62,872 nt of DNA, taken from contig NZ_JABSNO010000021.1 in the NCBI RefSeq assembly GCF_013294015.1, positions 1 through 62,872 on the forward strand, given 5' to 3'. This document shows positions 17,583-26,556 of the stretch, piece after piece. Origin of the DNA: Frigoriflavimonas asaccharolytica. Lineage in GTDB: Bacteria; Bacteroidota; Bacteroidia; Flavobacteriales; Weeksellaceae. The notes under the pieces are model-generated. The model had not been told where the DNA came from and searched no databases. It saw only the letters and a list, made by a program, of their open reading frames with translations. The translations under genes were made by a program, and so were the position numbers. Numbering within the stretch: the first letter of the stretch is position 1; each line of letters starts with the position of its first letter.

Positions 17583-17614
17583 TTACCTGAAAGTAACTGG
17601 TTACCTTTAAGTAA
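17583..17614. promoter_or_regulatory. Tandem operator, two copies of TTAC-N6-GTAA
   Basis: TTACCTGAAAGTAA at 17583-17596 and TTACCTTTAAGTAA at 17601-17614, both palindromic with 4-bp arms and 18 bases apart start to start. A further GTAAC follows at 17615-17619. They lie downstream of the regulator's -7 box and upstream of the yceI promoter, as expected for autorepression by a dimeric HxlR-type protein. Confidence 0.65.
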
Positions 17615-17634
17615 GTAACTTTAAAATTAAAAAA

Positions 17635-17991
17635 ATGAGCCAAAAAGAACAATTATGCAAAACCAAATTATTAATTTTAAGAGACGCATTAGAAGTGATA
17701 CAAGGAAAATGGCGTTTGCCGATTGTCATTTCATTAACGCACGGCAACAAAAGATTCGGCGAAATACAGCGCGATATTGAAGATATTTCGCCAAAAATGC
17801 TCTCGCAGGAATTGAAAGCATTAGAAGCCAACAAAATTATAACGCGCACTTTATACGACAGTATGCCTGTTACGGTTGAATATTCATTAACGGAATTAGG
17901 AAAAACAATGGATAAAATGCTGGATGAAATTTTAAATTGGGGCGCTCATTTTAGAACAGAAATATTGAGCAACAGAAACCAAAAAGTTTAA
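17635..17991 (+). CDS. HxlR-family transcriptional regulator
   Basis: A 118-aa winged-helix regulator of the HxlR/MarR-like type. The core is VIQGKWRLPIVISLTHGNKRFGEIQRDI then ISPKMLSQELKALEANKIITR, followed by the wing VEYSLTELGKTM, as in family members that sense electrophiles through a Cys near the N-terminus. Cys7 (QLCKTK) could be that Cys. It has a palindrome pair just upstream of its start and probably controls itself and the divergent yceI gene. Confidence 0.92.
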   Translation: MSQKEQLCKTKLLILRDALEVIQGKWRLPIVISLTHGNKRFGEIQRDIEDISPKMLSQELKALEANKIITRTLYDSMPVTVEYSLTELGKTMDKMLDEILNWGAHFRTEILSNRNQKV

Positions 17992-18081
17992 TGACTGTAA
18001 ATAAATCTTTAAACATTTAAAAAAGCTTACTAAGCGATTACAATTAAATCAATTATCATCCATCCAATCATCAATGATCTA

Positions 18082-19662
18082 CTAATGCATCATATCGCCA
18101 ACATCAATTTTCTCTTTGCTTTTCCTTTCTTTCACAAATAAAATAAAGGGAATACATATTAAGAATAAAATTCCTAAGTAGAGAAAAATATCCATATACG
18201 ATAGTACAGCAGCCTGTTTTGCAACAGAATATTGTAAAGATTGGTATGCAGATTTTAGCGCAACATCTGGCGTCATGCCTTTTGAGATAAAGGAATTGGT
18301 AATTCCCTGTACTCTTTGTTGCACCATCAAGCTATTAGAATCTAATTTTGCCGCTAGATCTGCACCATAAGATGCGTTTTTATTGGCTAGTAAAGTCGTA
18401 ATCGCCGCAATTCCAAATGAGCCACCCAATTGCCGCATCATCCCTGAAAATGCTGCACCTTGGCCGATTTCTTGTCCTTTCAAAGTACTTAATGCCAAAG
18501 AAGTAATCGGGATGAAAAGCATTCCTAATCCCATTCCACGAACGATCAACATCCAGAAAAAGGAATCTTTTCCTGTATCTGGTGTCAAAATGTTGTAGCC
18601 CCAAAAACTGTAAACAAAAAATAATAATAATCCACCTGCTACTAAATATTGTTGTTTTACACCGGCAGTTAATAATTTACCAATAATTGGCATCATTACA
18701 GCCGTCGTCAATGCCGCAGGAATCATTAAAGCACCAGATTCTAAAGCCGTCCAACCGAGAATTGTTTGGGTGTAAAGTGGTACTATAAATGTTGAGCCGT
18801 ACAAACCAAAACCTAAAACGAAAGACATGATGGTCCCGATTCTTAGATTCGTGTTTTTTAGAACTCGCAATTCTACAATTGGATATCGAAACGTTAATTC
18901 TCGCCACAAAAATAGTACGAAACCTAAAATTGCTGTGGATGTAAATAGAATAATTGTTTTGCTGTCAAACCAATCATCTTCTTGCCCTTTTTCCAAAATG
19001 TATTGTAGAGAACCAACCGTTATTGCCAACAATGCAATACCAACCCAATCTACATCTATCGCTTTTCTTTTCTCAGAAAATTTTGGACTTTTTACAAATT
19101 GTATAGTCAAAATTGTTGCAATAATCCCGATTGGAATATTGATATAAAAAATAAACGGCCAACTGTAATTATCTACAATATAACCACCCAAAGGTGGACC
19201 TAAAGTAGGACCAATAATTACACCCAAACCATAAATTGCTTGTGCCATACTTCGTTTTGCAACAGGATAAGATTCTGTGATGATGGTTTGCGAGGTCACC
19301 AAAAGTGCTCCACCACCAAGTCCTTGCATAAATCTAAAGCCTACCAATTCCCAGATATTGGTGGCATTACCACATAAAAATGAAAATATTGTAAATATAA
19401 TAATGGAAGCGGCAAAATAATTTCTACGTCCAAATTGCTGCGAAAGCCAACTCGTCATTGGTACAATAATCACGTTTCCGATGGCGTATGCCGTAATTAC
19501 CCAACCAACTTCGGACAAGGTGGAGCCCAAATTACCTTTCATTTCTGGCAAAGCAACATTTACAATTGTAGTATCTACAATTTCTAAAAGCGCGCACAAA
19601 ATAGCGGTAAGCGTAATGATGATGCGTCTTGCACCATATTCTACTAAAGAATCGTCTTGCAT
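18082..19662 (-). CDS. emrB: DHA2-family drug efflux permease (EmrB/QacA type)
   Basis: A 526-aa major facilitator permease with about 14 hydrophobic segments. The N-terminal LEIVDTTIVNVALPEMKGNLG is the DHA2 motif D1 and GPTLGPPLGGYIVDNYSWPFIFYINIPIG is motif C of proton antiporters. It would pump hydrophobic drugs across the inner membrane using the proton gradient, working with the adaptor and outer-membrane channel encoded upstream. It is the last gene of the tetR-tolC-emrA-emrB unit. Confidence 0.94.
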   Translation of the reverse strand: MQDDSLVEYGARRIIITLTAILCALLEIVDTTIVNVALPEMKGNLGSTLSEVGWVITAYAIGNVIIVPMTSWLSQQFGRRNYFAASIIIFTIFSFLCGNATNIWELVGFRFMQGLGGGALLVTSQTIITESYPVAKRSMAQAIYGLGVIIGPTLGPPLGGYIVDNYSWPFIFYINIPIGIIATILTIQFVKSPKFSEKRKAIDVDWVGIALLAITVGSLQYILEKGQEDDWFDSKTIILFTSTAILGFVLFLWRELTFRYPIVELRVLKNTNLRIGTIMSFVLGFGLYGSTFIVPLYTQTILGWTALESGALMIPAALTTAVMMPIIGKLLTAGVKQQYLVAGGLLLFFVYSFWGYNILTPDTGKDSFFWMLIVRGMGLGMLFIPITSLALSTLKGQEIGQGAAFSGMMRQLGGSFGIAAITTLLANKNASYGADLAAKLDSNSLMVQQRVQGITNSFISKGMTPDVALKSAYQSLQYSVAKQAAVLSYMDIFLYLGILFLICIPFILFVKERKSKEKIDVGDMMH

Positions 19663-19670
19663 TTTTTTAG

Positions 19671-19705
19671 ATTAAAATATTCAAAAATTAAAATATTCAA
19701 AAATT
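19671..19705. repeat. Two-copy tandem repeat between emrA and emrB
   Basis: Unit of about 16 bases TTAAAATATTCAAAAA repeated twice in the 105-base gap. It has no coding or terminator character. Confidence 0.6.
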
Positions 19706-19767
19706 AATTGGACAGAATTTCTGTAAATGCTTGTGCATTGGTCTATAATCTATCCGTCTATTATCTT

Positions 19768-20904
19768 CTAATCTAAACTAACCGTTACTTTCACATTCAT
19801 TCCCGCTCGCAATTTTTCTGCAATTTTTTGGTCTAAATTTTTGAAATCTATTTTCACAGGCAATCTTTGTACTACTTTCACAAAATTTCCACTTGCATTA
19901 TCTGGAGGCAAAATAGAAAATGTAGATCCAGTTGCAGGTGAAAAAGAACTGACTGTCCCTTCAAATTTAGTGCTTGGGAAAGCGTCTATTTCAACTTCTA
20001 CTTTTTGTCCTTCTACCATTTTTGAAAGTTGGGTTTCTTTAAAATTGGCAATAATCCACTTGTCTGTATTTAAAACTAAACTAAAAAGTTGCGCGCCAGC
20101 TTGCAAAAATTGTCCTTTCTGCACTGGGATTTTCGAAACAAAACCATCTTGTGACGCAGTGATTACGGTGTAAGCAAGCATTTGTTTTGCATTTGCAACA
20201 TCTACTTCTCGCTGTTTTGCAATAGAAGATGCAACGCCTATTTGTTCAGAAGTTGCTGCTGTTTGGGAATTGACAACGCCAGTTTGTTGGGAAATTTGAT
20301 TTTTTGTATCAATCAAAACTCGCAATTGAGCGTCCGCAGATTGTTTCGCAGCCAATACATTATCATATTGTTGACGTGTAATAGAATTGTCTTTCACTAA
20401 ATTTGAATAGCGAACCAAATCTTGCGAGGTCTTTCTCACATTCACTTTTGCAGCTTCTATTTGTGCGTTCGCCACTTGAACTGCAGCGTTGGAAGTGTTG
20501 ATGTTTTTTCCTGCAGCAGTAGAAGTTGCTCTAGCGCTAGAAATATTACTTCTCGCAGTTCCCAATGCAGCCTCTGCTTGTTCTACCATTAATTTTTGAT
20601 CTTTATTTTCAAGAATGATCAAAGTATCACCTTTTTTCACAAATTGATTGTCTTTTACTCTAATTTCATCTACATAGCCAGAAACTTTAGAAATTACCGG
20701 GCTTAAATTTGCCGCAATTTGAGCATCATCTGTTTCTTCATGCACTTGGCTAAATTTGTAAAAACGGTAGCCAAAAAATCCGGCAGTTAGAATTAAAATA
20801 CCTAAAATTATAGGAAACATCATTCCTTTCTTCTTTTTAGGAACATTATTTTCTGTGATAATTACCTCCTCGTTTTCCATTGAATTTTCTATATTATTGT
20901 CCAT
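19768..20904 (-). CDS. emrA: Membrane-fusion (HlyD/EmrA) adaptor
   Basis: A 378-aa periplasmic adaptor. One membrane helix (about 28-46) follows a Lys-rich cytoplasmic start. Then comes the lipoyl/barrel motif ISKVSGYVDEIRVKDNQFVKKGDTL, a long Ala/Gln-rich coiled-coil hairpin (about 105-230), and the second barrel half VITASQDGFVSKIPVQKGQFLQAG. It connects the DHA2 permease to the TolC-like channel. It lies 11 bases after the tolC-like gene and 105 before emrB. Confidence 0.94.
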   Translation of the reverse strand: MDNNIENSMENEEVIITENNVPKKKKGMMFPIILGILILTAGFFGYRFYKFSQVHEETDDAQIAANLSPVISKVSGYVDEIRVKDNQFVKKGDTLIILENKDQKLMVEQAEAALGTARSNISSARATSTAAGKNINTSNAAVQVANAQIEAAKVNVRKTSQDLVRYSNLVKDNSITRQQYDNVLAAKQSADAQLRVLIDTKNQISQQTGVVNSQTAATSEQIGVASSIAKQREVDVANAKQMLAYTVITASQDGFVSKIPVQKGQFLQAGAQLFSLVLNTDKWIIANFKETQLSKMVEGQKVEVEIDAFPSTKFEGTVSSFSPATGSTFSILPPDNASGNFVKVVQRLPVKIDFKNLDQKIAEKLRAGMNVKVTVSLD

Positions 20905-20915
20905 TATTTTTAGTT

Positions 20916-22226
20916 TTATTTAATTAAAATTCCGCTGCTTTGTAATAGTTTTTTGTACGTCAAAGTGGCATCTGCTTTAGCATTAATGATATTTATTTCT
21001 GAGATAATTTTTGCTGCATCTGCCTCCAATAGTTCTGTAATCGTAGCCAAACCGTTATCAAATTTTTTCTTCACCACAGTATAATTTTCAGTAGATTGTG
21101 TGGAAATTTTTTCAAATACCAATGTTTTTTCTTTTGCGAAAACTACGTTTTGGTAAGCCTTATTTACATCCAATTTCACTTGATCAGATAATAATTCATT
21201 AGTAGCTGAAAGTTCATTTTCTACAGCTTCAGATTTCATTAATGATGAATTTTTTTTCCAAAGATTTCCGAGGTCATAATTGATACCAACTCCTATATTC
21301 ACAGCATTGTAAACTGTTAAAATTTTTGGAACATCTGCCGCAATATAACCTCCCGTTAATGCAATGGTTGGCAAATTTTCTGCTTTTGCAGCTTTAGATC
21401 CTAATGCTGCAGCTTTTCTTTGCATATCTAATGCTTGCATATCCTTTCTATTTTCTAGGGCAGCATTCCAATAATAATCTGCAAAGCTTAGCTCCATGCT
21501 TTCATCAATATAATTTTCATCGATGTCTAAGATGGTATTTTCATCTAAGCCTAGAAGCAAATTCATGTTGATATTTGCGATGGCATAATTATTTTTTGCC
21601 TCTAAAATTTGTAATTCTATATTAGAAGTTTGGATGTTAGCTTTCAAACGATCGTTTCTTGCGAGCAAGCCGTTTTTTTCCAATTTTAAAAATGTCGCAT
21701 CTCGCTTTTCCGAAACGGATAGATTTTCTTCTAAAATTTTGATGCCTTGTTTAGCTTTAAAAAGATTGTTGTAGGCTTCAGAAATATTGTAAGCAATCAA
21801 CAATCTGTTGTTTTCAGATTTTAATTTTGAGGCTTCTACCAAATATTTTGCAGATTCTATTCCGTATTTTATTTTTCCACCAGCGTAAAGTGGTAGAGAT
21901 AAATTGGCTTGTCCCAACAAAACAGAATTTGGAACTGGCGTAGAATTACCAGAATTTTGATTCAGAAATTCTAGATTTATATTTGCATTTCCGAGTCTTA
22001 GATAAGAAGCAGACAATTTGAAATCTGGCAATTGTCTGTTTTTGGCTTCTAAAAGATCTGCAGTTGATTGCGAAATTTTTGCGGCATCTATTTTTAAATT
22101 TTTGCTATTTTTTATGCCCATTTCTATCGCTTCATCAATTGTCAGTTTTTTAGTTTCTTGTGCAAATAGCATAGAAATGTTTAAAATAAAACTAAAAATG
22201 AAAACGAGTTTATTTATTTTCTTCAT
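20916..22226 (-). CDS. TolC-family outer-membrane efflux channel
   Basis: A 436-aa protein with a signal peptide (cleaved after about SMLFA) and two OEP repeats of long amphipathic helices (KLTIDEAIEMGIKNSKNLKI, then LLEAKNRQLPDFKLSASYLRLG), each ending in a beta strand segment. It forms the outer-membrane duct for the EmrAB pump. Its first bases overlap the end of the TetR gene by 17 bases, so translation is coupled to the regulator. Confidence 0.94.
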   Translation of the reverse strand: MKKINKLVFIFSFILNISMLFAQETKKLTIDEAIEMGIKNSKNLKIDAAKISQSTADLLEAKNRQLPDFKLSASYLRLGNANINLEFLNQNSGNSTPVPNSVLLGQANLSLPLYAGGKIKYGIESAKYLVEASKLKSENNRLLIAYNISEAYNNLFKAKQGIKILEENLSVSEKRDATFLKLEKNGLLARNDRLKANIQTSNIELQILEAKNNYAIANINMNLLLGLDENTILDIDENYIDESMELSFADYYWNAALENRKDMQALDMQRKAAALGSKAAKAENLPTIALTGGYIAADVPKILTVYNAVNIGVGINYDLGNLWKKNSSLMKSEAVENELSATNELLSDQVKLDVNKAYQNVVFAKEKTLVFEKISTQSTENYTVVKKKFDNGLATITELLEADAAKIISEINIINAKADATLTYKKLLQSSGILIK

Positions 22227-22836
22227 AACCCAAAATATGTTTTAAAATTTCTTTTATGTGTAAATTTAAATCTTGAAAATATTGCTGATCATAATCAATA
22301 TTTTCTTTATTAATGCTGAAATAATCCTTGTACATTGGCAAACCATTCATTGCGTAAAACATAGTGCCAGATAATGTTGCATGCATCATCGCGATGTTTG
22401 GTTTCTTTTTAAATGTTTTATTTTGAAAACCATCATCAACCAATTTTTGATACATATCCAGAAAACCTTTTTTAGAATTTTCTAAATATCGTATGATTTG
22501 CTCATTCTTATTCGTCAATTGTTCGGTTTGCAAAATGGTGTAGAATACTTTGTAGGTGCGAACTCTTTCTGTGTATCTGTCTATTATTAATGAAATTTTT
22601 TGCCATTCATTCAAGTCAGGTTTTGCCATTATTTCTTTAATGTAGGTCTGACTTTCTGCCATTCTCATTTCAAAAAGGCTTTCCAAGAGTTTTTCCTTTG
22701 AGCCAAAATAGTAAGAGATCATTGAAATATTCACATTCGCTTCTCTAGAAATTTCTCGAGTAGAAGTCTTCTCGAAACCACGTTCTGCAAACAATTTTTC
22801 TGCGGCAAATAAAATATTTTCTTCCTTAGAAATCAT
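22210..22836 (-). CDS. TetR-family regulator of the efflux operon
   Basis: The N-terminal HTH is ILFAAEKLFAERGFEKTSTREISREANVNISMISYYFGSKEKLLE, the canonical TetR sequence, followed by an all-helical ligand-binding domain. The ATG at 22836 (MISKEEN) is chosen over the upstream TTG at 22860. The TTG lies in the -7 box, so it could not be on the transcript. It is the first gene of the efflux operon and probably represses it until a pump substrate binds. Confidence 0.92.
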   Translation of the reverse strand: MISKEENILFAAEKLFAERGFEKTSTREISREANVNISMISYYFGSKEKLLESLFEMRMAESQTYIKEIMAKPDLNEWQKISLIIDRYTERVRTYKVFYTILQTEQLTNKNEQIIRYLENSKKGFLDMYQKLVDDGFQNKTFKKKPNIAMMHATLSGTMFYAMNGLPMYKDYFSINKENIDYDQQYFQDLNLHIKEILKHILGYEENK

Positions 22837-22857
22837 ATTTTTTGTTTTTTGAGACCG

Positions 22858-22887
22858 CAAATGTACAATAATATTTAATAAATCAAA
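22858..22887 (-). promoter_or_regulatory. Promoter of tetR-tolC-emrA-emrB
   Basis: On the minus strand -33 TTTG (22887-22884), an 18-base spacer and -7 TACATTTG (22865-22858). The start of transcription is expected about 10 bases before the chosen ATG. Confidence 0.65.
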
Positions 22888-22896
22888 CGATTGATT
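22881..22896. promoter_or_regulatory. TetR operator candidate
   Basis: Perfect palindrome AATCAA-ACGA-TTGATT that covers the -33 element of the efflux operon. This is the usual position for TetR autorepression by occlusion. Confidence 0.6.
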
Positions 22897-22952
22897 GGTT
22901 TTTATTTTATAAGTTTTATTTTGTTCAAATTCTTATTTCTATTTTGCTTTGG

Positions 22953-22962
22953 TATCTTTGCA
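22953..22962 (+). promoter_or_regulatory. Candidate -7 box for nrnA
   Basis: TATCTTTGCA, the full extended -7 consensus, about 140 bases before the nrnA ATG. The long leader contains a repeat (see 23018-23095). The -33 is weak. Confidence 0.45.
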
Positions 22963-23017
22963 ACTTCAAAATTGTAAATTAGTTTTAGTTATTATCATAT
23001 ACATTACACTTTGCTAA

Positions 23018-23095
23018 ATGAAATGCCTCTGCGAAGCAAATTGCAGTTTAATTATCAAAAAACCTTTGCGCCTCTGCGTTCAAAAATTTAAAGTA
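23018..23095. repeat. Dispersed-repeat-like sequence with CCTCTGCG copies
   Basis: The non-coding leader of nrnA holds GCCTCTGCGAAG and GCGCCTCTGCGTTC in otherwise AT-rich DNA. Similar strings recur between genes in flavobacterial genomes as I recall them; copy number here cannot be counted from one window. Confidence 0.35.
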
Positions 23096-23100
23096 TAAAT

Positions 23101-24105
23101 ATGTTTACCGAAAAAGAACTTTCCGAGATAAAAAATCTTCTCACGCCAGATAAAAATATTGTGATTATTTCTCATCAAAATCCAGATGGAGATGCGATTG
23201 GAAGCAGCTTAGGATTATATCATTTCCTAAAAAACAAAGGTTTGGAAGCTACCATTCTTGTTCCAAATGATTTTCCAAAATTTCTGAAATGGATGCCAGA
23301 TTCTAAGAAAGTTACAATTTCTGAATATAAAAGAAAAAAAGCCGGAGAAGCCATCTACAATGCGAATGTAATTTTCTGTTTAGATTTCAACAGCAGTGCA
23401 AGAATAGGAATTTTGGGCGATTGGCTAGATAAATCTTGGGCAACAAAAATCTTGATAGACCATCATCAGCAACCGCAAGATTTCAATTATATGTATTCGG
23501 ATGTGAATGTACCGGCAACTTGCCAAATGATTTATCATTTTATAGAAGCTTTGGGTGAAGAAAATTTTATAGATGAAAATGTAGCTTCTTGTTTATATAC
23601 AGGAATAATGACGGATACTGGTGGATTTAGATACCGTTCTACAAGCGCAGACACGCATAGAATTACGGCAAATTTAATAGAAAAAGGTGCAGATCCTGCT
23701 GCAATTTCTAGCAATACTTTGGATACCAATTCCGTTTCTAGATTGCATTTACTTTCGCTTGTTTTAGGTAGAGTAGAAGTAGTAAAAGATGGAAAAGCTG
23801 CGGTAATGTATTTAAAAAGAGAAGAATTACAAGAATTTGGTTACCAAAAAGGAGATACAGAAGGTTTCGTGAATTATGGTTTAAGCATTGCGGGAGTTCA
23901 AGCTTCGGTTTTGTTTATTGAAGATTTGTACCATGATTTTATCAAAATTTCGTTCCGAAGTAAAGATGAGGTAGATGTAAATCAGTTCGCAAGAAAATAT
24001 TTCAACGGAGGTGGTCACATCAACGCAGCTGGTGGAAGATATGATAAAACTTTGGAAGAAACCATCGCAGATTTTAAAAAATTTATAGAAGAAGAGGAGT
24101 TTTAG
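23101..24105 (+). CDS. nrnA: DHH-family phosphoesterase, NrnA-like (oligoribonuclease / pAp phosphatase)
   Basis: A 334-aa DHH/DHHA1 protein that degrades nanoRNAs and 3'-phosphoadenosine 5'-phosphate. Metal-binding motifs: QNPDGDAIGSSLGLY, FCLDFN, the signature ILIDHHQQP, TDTGGFRYRST, and in the DHHA1 domain GGGHINAAGGRY, which binds the substrate phosphate. Start is ATG. It stands in front of the sulfate permease, a fit with pAp disposal during sulfur assimilation, although that link is inference. Confidence 0.93.
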   Translation: MFTEKELSEIKNLLTPDKNIVIISHQNPDGDAIGSSLGLYHFLKNKGLEATILVPNDFPKFLKWMPDSKKVTISEYKRKKAGEAIYNANVIFCLDFNSSARIGILGDWLDKSWATKILIDHHQQPQDFNYMYSDVNVPATCQMIYHFIEALGEENFIDENVASCLYTGIMTDTGGFRYRSTSADTHRITANLIEKGADPAAISSNTLDTNSVSRLHLLSLVLGRVEVVKDGKAAVMYLKREELQEFGYQKGDTEGFVNYGLSIAGVQASVLFIEDLYHDFIKISFRSKDEVDVNQFARKYFNGGGHINAAGGRYDKTLEETIADFKKFIEEEEF

Positions 24106-24194
24106 AGTTTAAGAATCAAGAATCTAGAGCCAAAAAATAAAACGAGTTTTTAAAAGCCTATAGCATAATGCTTATAGCCTAAAGCCAAAATACA

Positions 24195-25721
24195 ATGCAA
24201 AAAGTCATCAATTTATTCGATTTCAAACAAAAAGTAGATTATAAAACCGAAATTTTATCTGGTTTAACTGTGGCTTTAGCCTTAATTCCAGAAGCTGTAG
24301 CTTTCGCTTTTATTGCAGGTTTGTCACCATTGACGGGACTTTACGCCGCTTTTGTGATGGGATTGGTTACCAGTATTTTTGGTGGAAGACCAGGTATGAT
24401 TTCTGGCGCAACAGGCGCAGTTGCAGTTGTAATCGTGGCTTTGGCAAAAACGCATGGTGTCGAATATATTTTCGCAACCGTCATTCTCGCCGGAATTATT
24501 CAAATGGTTGCAGGATTTTTAAAATTGGGAAAACTCATAAGATTAGTTCCGCAATCCGTGATTTATGGTTTTGTGAATGGTCTTGCAATCATTATTTTTA
24601 TGTCGCAGTTGGCTACATTCAAAAGTGCAGATGGCAATTGGCTTTCAGGAAATATGCTGTATATTTTAATTGGCTTAGTACTTCTTACAATGTCAATTAT
24701 TTGGGGAATGCCGAAATTTACCAAAGCAATTCCGGCTTCATTAACCGCAATTTTAGTGGTTTTCGGTTTGGTTTATTTTTTAAATATCGACACCAAAACT
24801 GTAGGAGATTTAGCTTCAATTAAAGGTGGTTTTCCGCCCTTTAATATTCCGCAAGTTCCTTATAATTTAGAAATGTTGCAAATTATTTTTCCTTATGCCG
24901 CCATAGTTGCAGGTGTTGGGTTGATAGAAAGTTTGCTAACCTTGAACATTGTAGATGAACTGACAGAAACGCACGGAAGTAGTAATAAAGAAGCTGTTGC
25001 ACAAGGTGCAGCCAACATCGTTTCAGGATTTTTCTCTGGAATGGGAGGTTGCGCAATGATTGGGCAAAGTTTAATTAATATTTCCAACGGAGCAAGAGCG
25101 AGACTTTCCGGAATTGTAGCAGCAGTGATGTTGCTGGTTTTCATTATGTTTGGAAGCAGTTTGATAGAAAAAGTTCCAGTTGCAGCACTCACAGGATTGA
25201 TGATCATGGTTGCCATTGGTACTTTTGAATGGGCAAGTTTGAAAACCTTCAAAAAAATGCCAAGTTCAGATATTTTTGTGATGGTTGTCGTTACTTTGGT
25301 TACGGTTTTTCTTCACAATTTGGCTTTGGCAGTTTTGATCGGCGTTATAATCGCAGCCTTGGTTTTCGCTTGGGACAATGCAAAAAGAATTCGAGCAAGA
25401 AAATCTATTGATGAAAATGGTGTAAAACATTATGATATTTTCGGACCTTTATTCTTCGGATCTACAAAAGCATTTTCGGAAAAATTTGATGTTTTGAATG
25501 ATCCAAACGAAGTGATTATCGATTTCAAAGAAAGTCGAATTTCGGATATGAGCGCCATAGAAGCATTAAACAAAATCACTGAACGCTACAAAAAAGCCAA
25601 TAAAATCGTTCACTTAAAACATTTGAGCGCAGACTGCATCCGTCTTTTGAAAAACGCAGACGATTTGATAGAAGTAAATATTCTGGAAGATCCGAGTTAT
25701 TCTGTAATGCCGAAGGATTAA
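24195..25721 (+). CDS. SulP-family anion permease with STAS domain
   Basis: A 508-aa protein with 10-12 membrane helices (residues about 20-400) including EILSGLTVALALIPEAVAFAFIAG, the SulP signature, and SGATGAVAVV, then a C-terminal cytoplasmic STAS domain (about 415-500, with FKESRISDMSAIEAL). It transports sulfate, bicarbonate or a related anion; the substrate is not decided by sequence. The C-terminal EVNILEDPSYSVM is typical of the family. Confidence 0.92.
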   Translation: MQKVINLFDFKQKVDYKTEILSGLTVALALIPEAVAFAFIAGLSPLTGLYAAFVMGLVTSIFGGRPGMISGATGAVAVVIVALAKTHGVEYIFATVILAGIIQMVAGFLKLGKLIRLVPQSVIYGFVNGLAIIIFMSQLATFKSADGNWLSGNMLYILIGLVLLTMSIIWGMPKFTKAIPASLTAILVVFGLVYFLNIDTKTVGDLASIKGGFPPFNIPQVPYNLEMLQIIFPYAAIVAGVGLIESLLTLNIVDELTETHGSSNKEAVAQGAANIVSGFFSGMGGCAMIGQSLINISNGARARLSGIVAAVMLLVFIMFGSSLIEKVPVAALTGLMIMVAIGTFEWASLKTFKKMPSSDIFVMVVVTLVTVFLHNLALAVLIGVIIAALVFAWDNAKRIRARKSIDENGVKHYDIFGPLFFGSTKAFSEKFDVLNDPNEVIIDFKESRISDMSAIEALNKITERYKKANKIVHLKHLSADCIRLLKNADDLIEVNILEDPSYSVMPKD

Positions 25722-25832
25722 GTTTAATTTGAGAATTTGAGAATGAGGTAATTTGAGAATGGGAAATTTGCAGAAGTATTACATGATGTTGACTAATTAC
25801 AAAATTTAAAAATACTACAAATACCAGCATTT

Positions 25833-26465
25833 ATGATGACAGACCGTAAATTAAAAATTATTTTTGGAATTTTATCCGCAGGACTTTTTGCAAGTTTACT
25901 TTTAAAGTTGACAGATGTTCCAGGTGGAATGATTTTATCTGGATTTTTTTTAGGAGGAATGATGATTATTGGAATCATTCTAGGTTGTTTGATTTTTGTA
26001 GGTTTTTTAAAATTGATTTTTAAAAAGACATCATTTCTTGCAATTCTCTTTATAAGTACAACAATTTCATTTTTAGCATTTCACTATCAATTGTATTCGC
26101 CAACACTAAAAGTTATAGTTCCAATTGGTTACAAAGGCGAAGTTCATCTAGTTTTATCAAATGTGGAAGACAATCTTTTGACAATTGACAGTAACGGAAT
26201 AGGATATTTAACGAAATGGACATTTAATAAGACATATACTAAACCGATTGTTAAACAAATTGACGGAAAAAATCTAGAAAAAAATCTTGTAGGATTTAAT
26301 CCCTCGACTTTTTTTGGCCAGGGAAAATCTTGCTGTATTGATGGACAACAAGTTGAGAGTTTAAGTTTCGAAATTGTTTCTGACGATAAACTTGGACAAA
26401 AGCAATACAACTCAAAAAACTTTATTGATTTTATTGATAAAAAATTGATAATTTTTTCCAAATAA
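25833..26465 (+). CDS. Membrane protein with extracytoplasmic domain, unknown function
   Basis: A 210-aa protein. Three hydrophobic segments (about 10-28, 33-57, 66-86) are followed by a soluble C-terminal domain starting VIVPIGYKGEVHLVLSN. That domain contains VGFNPSTFFGQGKSCC and resembles conserved small domains found in Bacteroidota, but I cannot name a family with confidence. The start may be the second ATG at 25836. The gene is alone, after a repeat-containing gap. Confidence 0.7.
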   Translation: MMTDRKLKIIFGILSAGLFASLLLKLTDVPGGMILSGFFLGGMMIIGIILGCLIFVGFLKLIFKKTSFLAILFISTTISFLAFHYQLYSPTLKVIVPIGYKGEVHLVLSNVEDNLLTIDSNGIGYLTKWTFNKTYTKPIVKQIDGKNLEKNLVGFNPSTFFGQGKSCCIDGQQVESLSFEIVSDDKLGQKQYNSKNFIDFIDKKLIIFSK

Positions 26466-26556
26466 AAAGATAAGAATAAAGATTGAAAGTACAACTGGAG
26501 AACAATTAAAAAACTATTGGCATTCCTATTTATTAACCAAATCTTAATGGTAAAAC

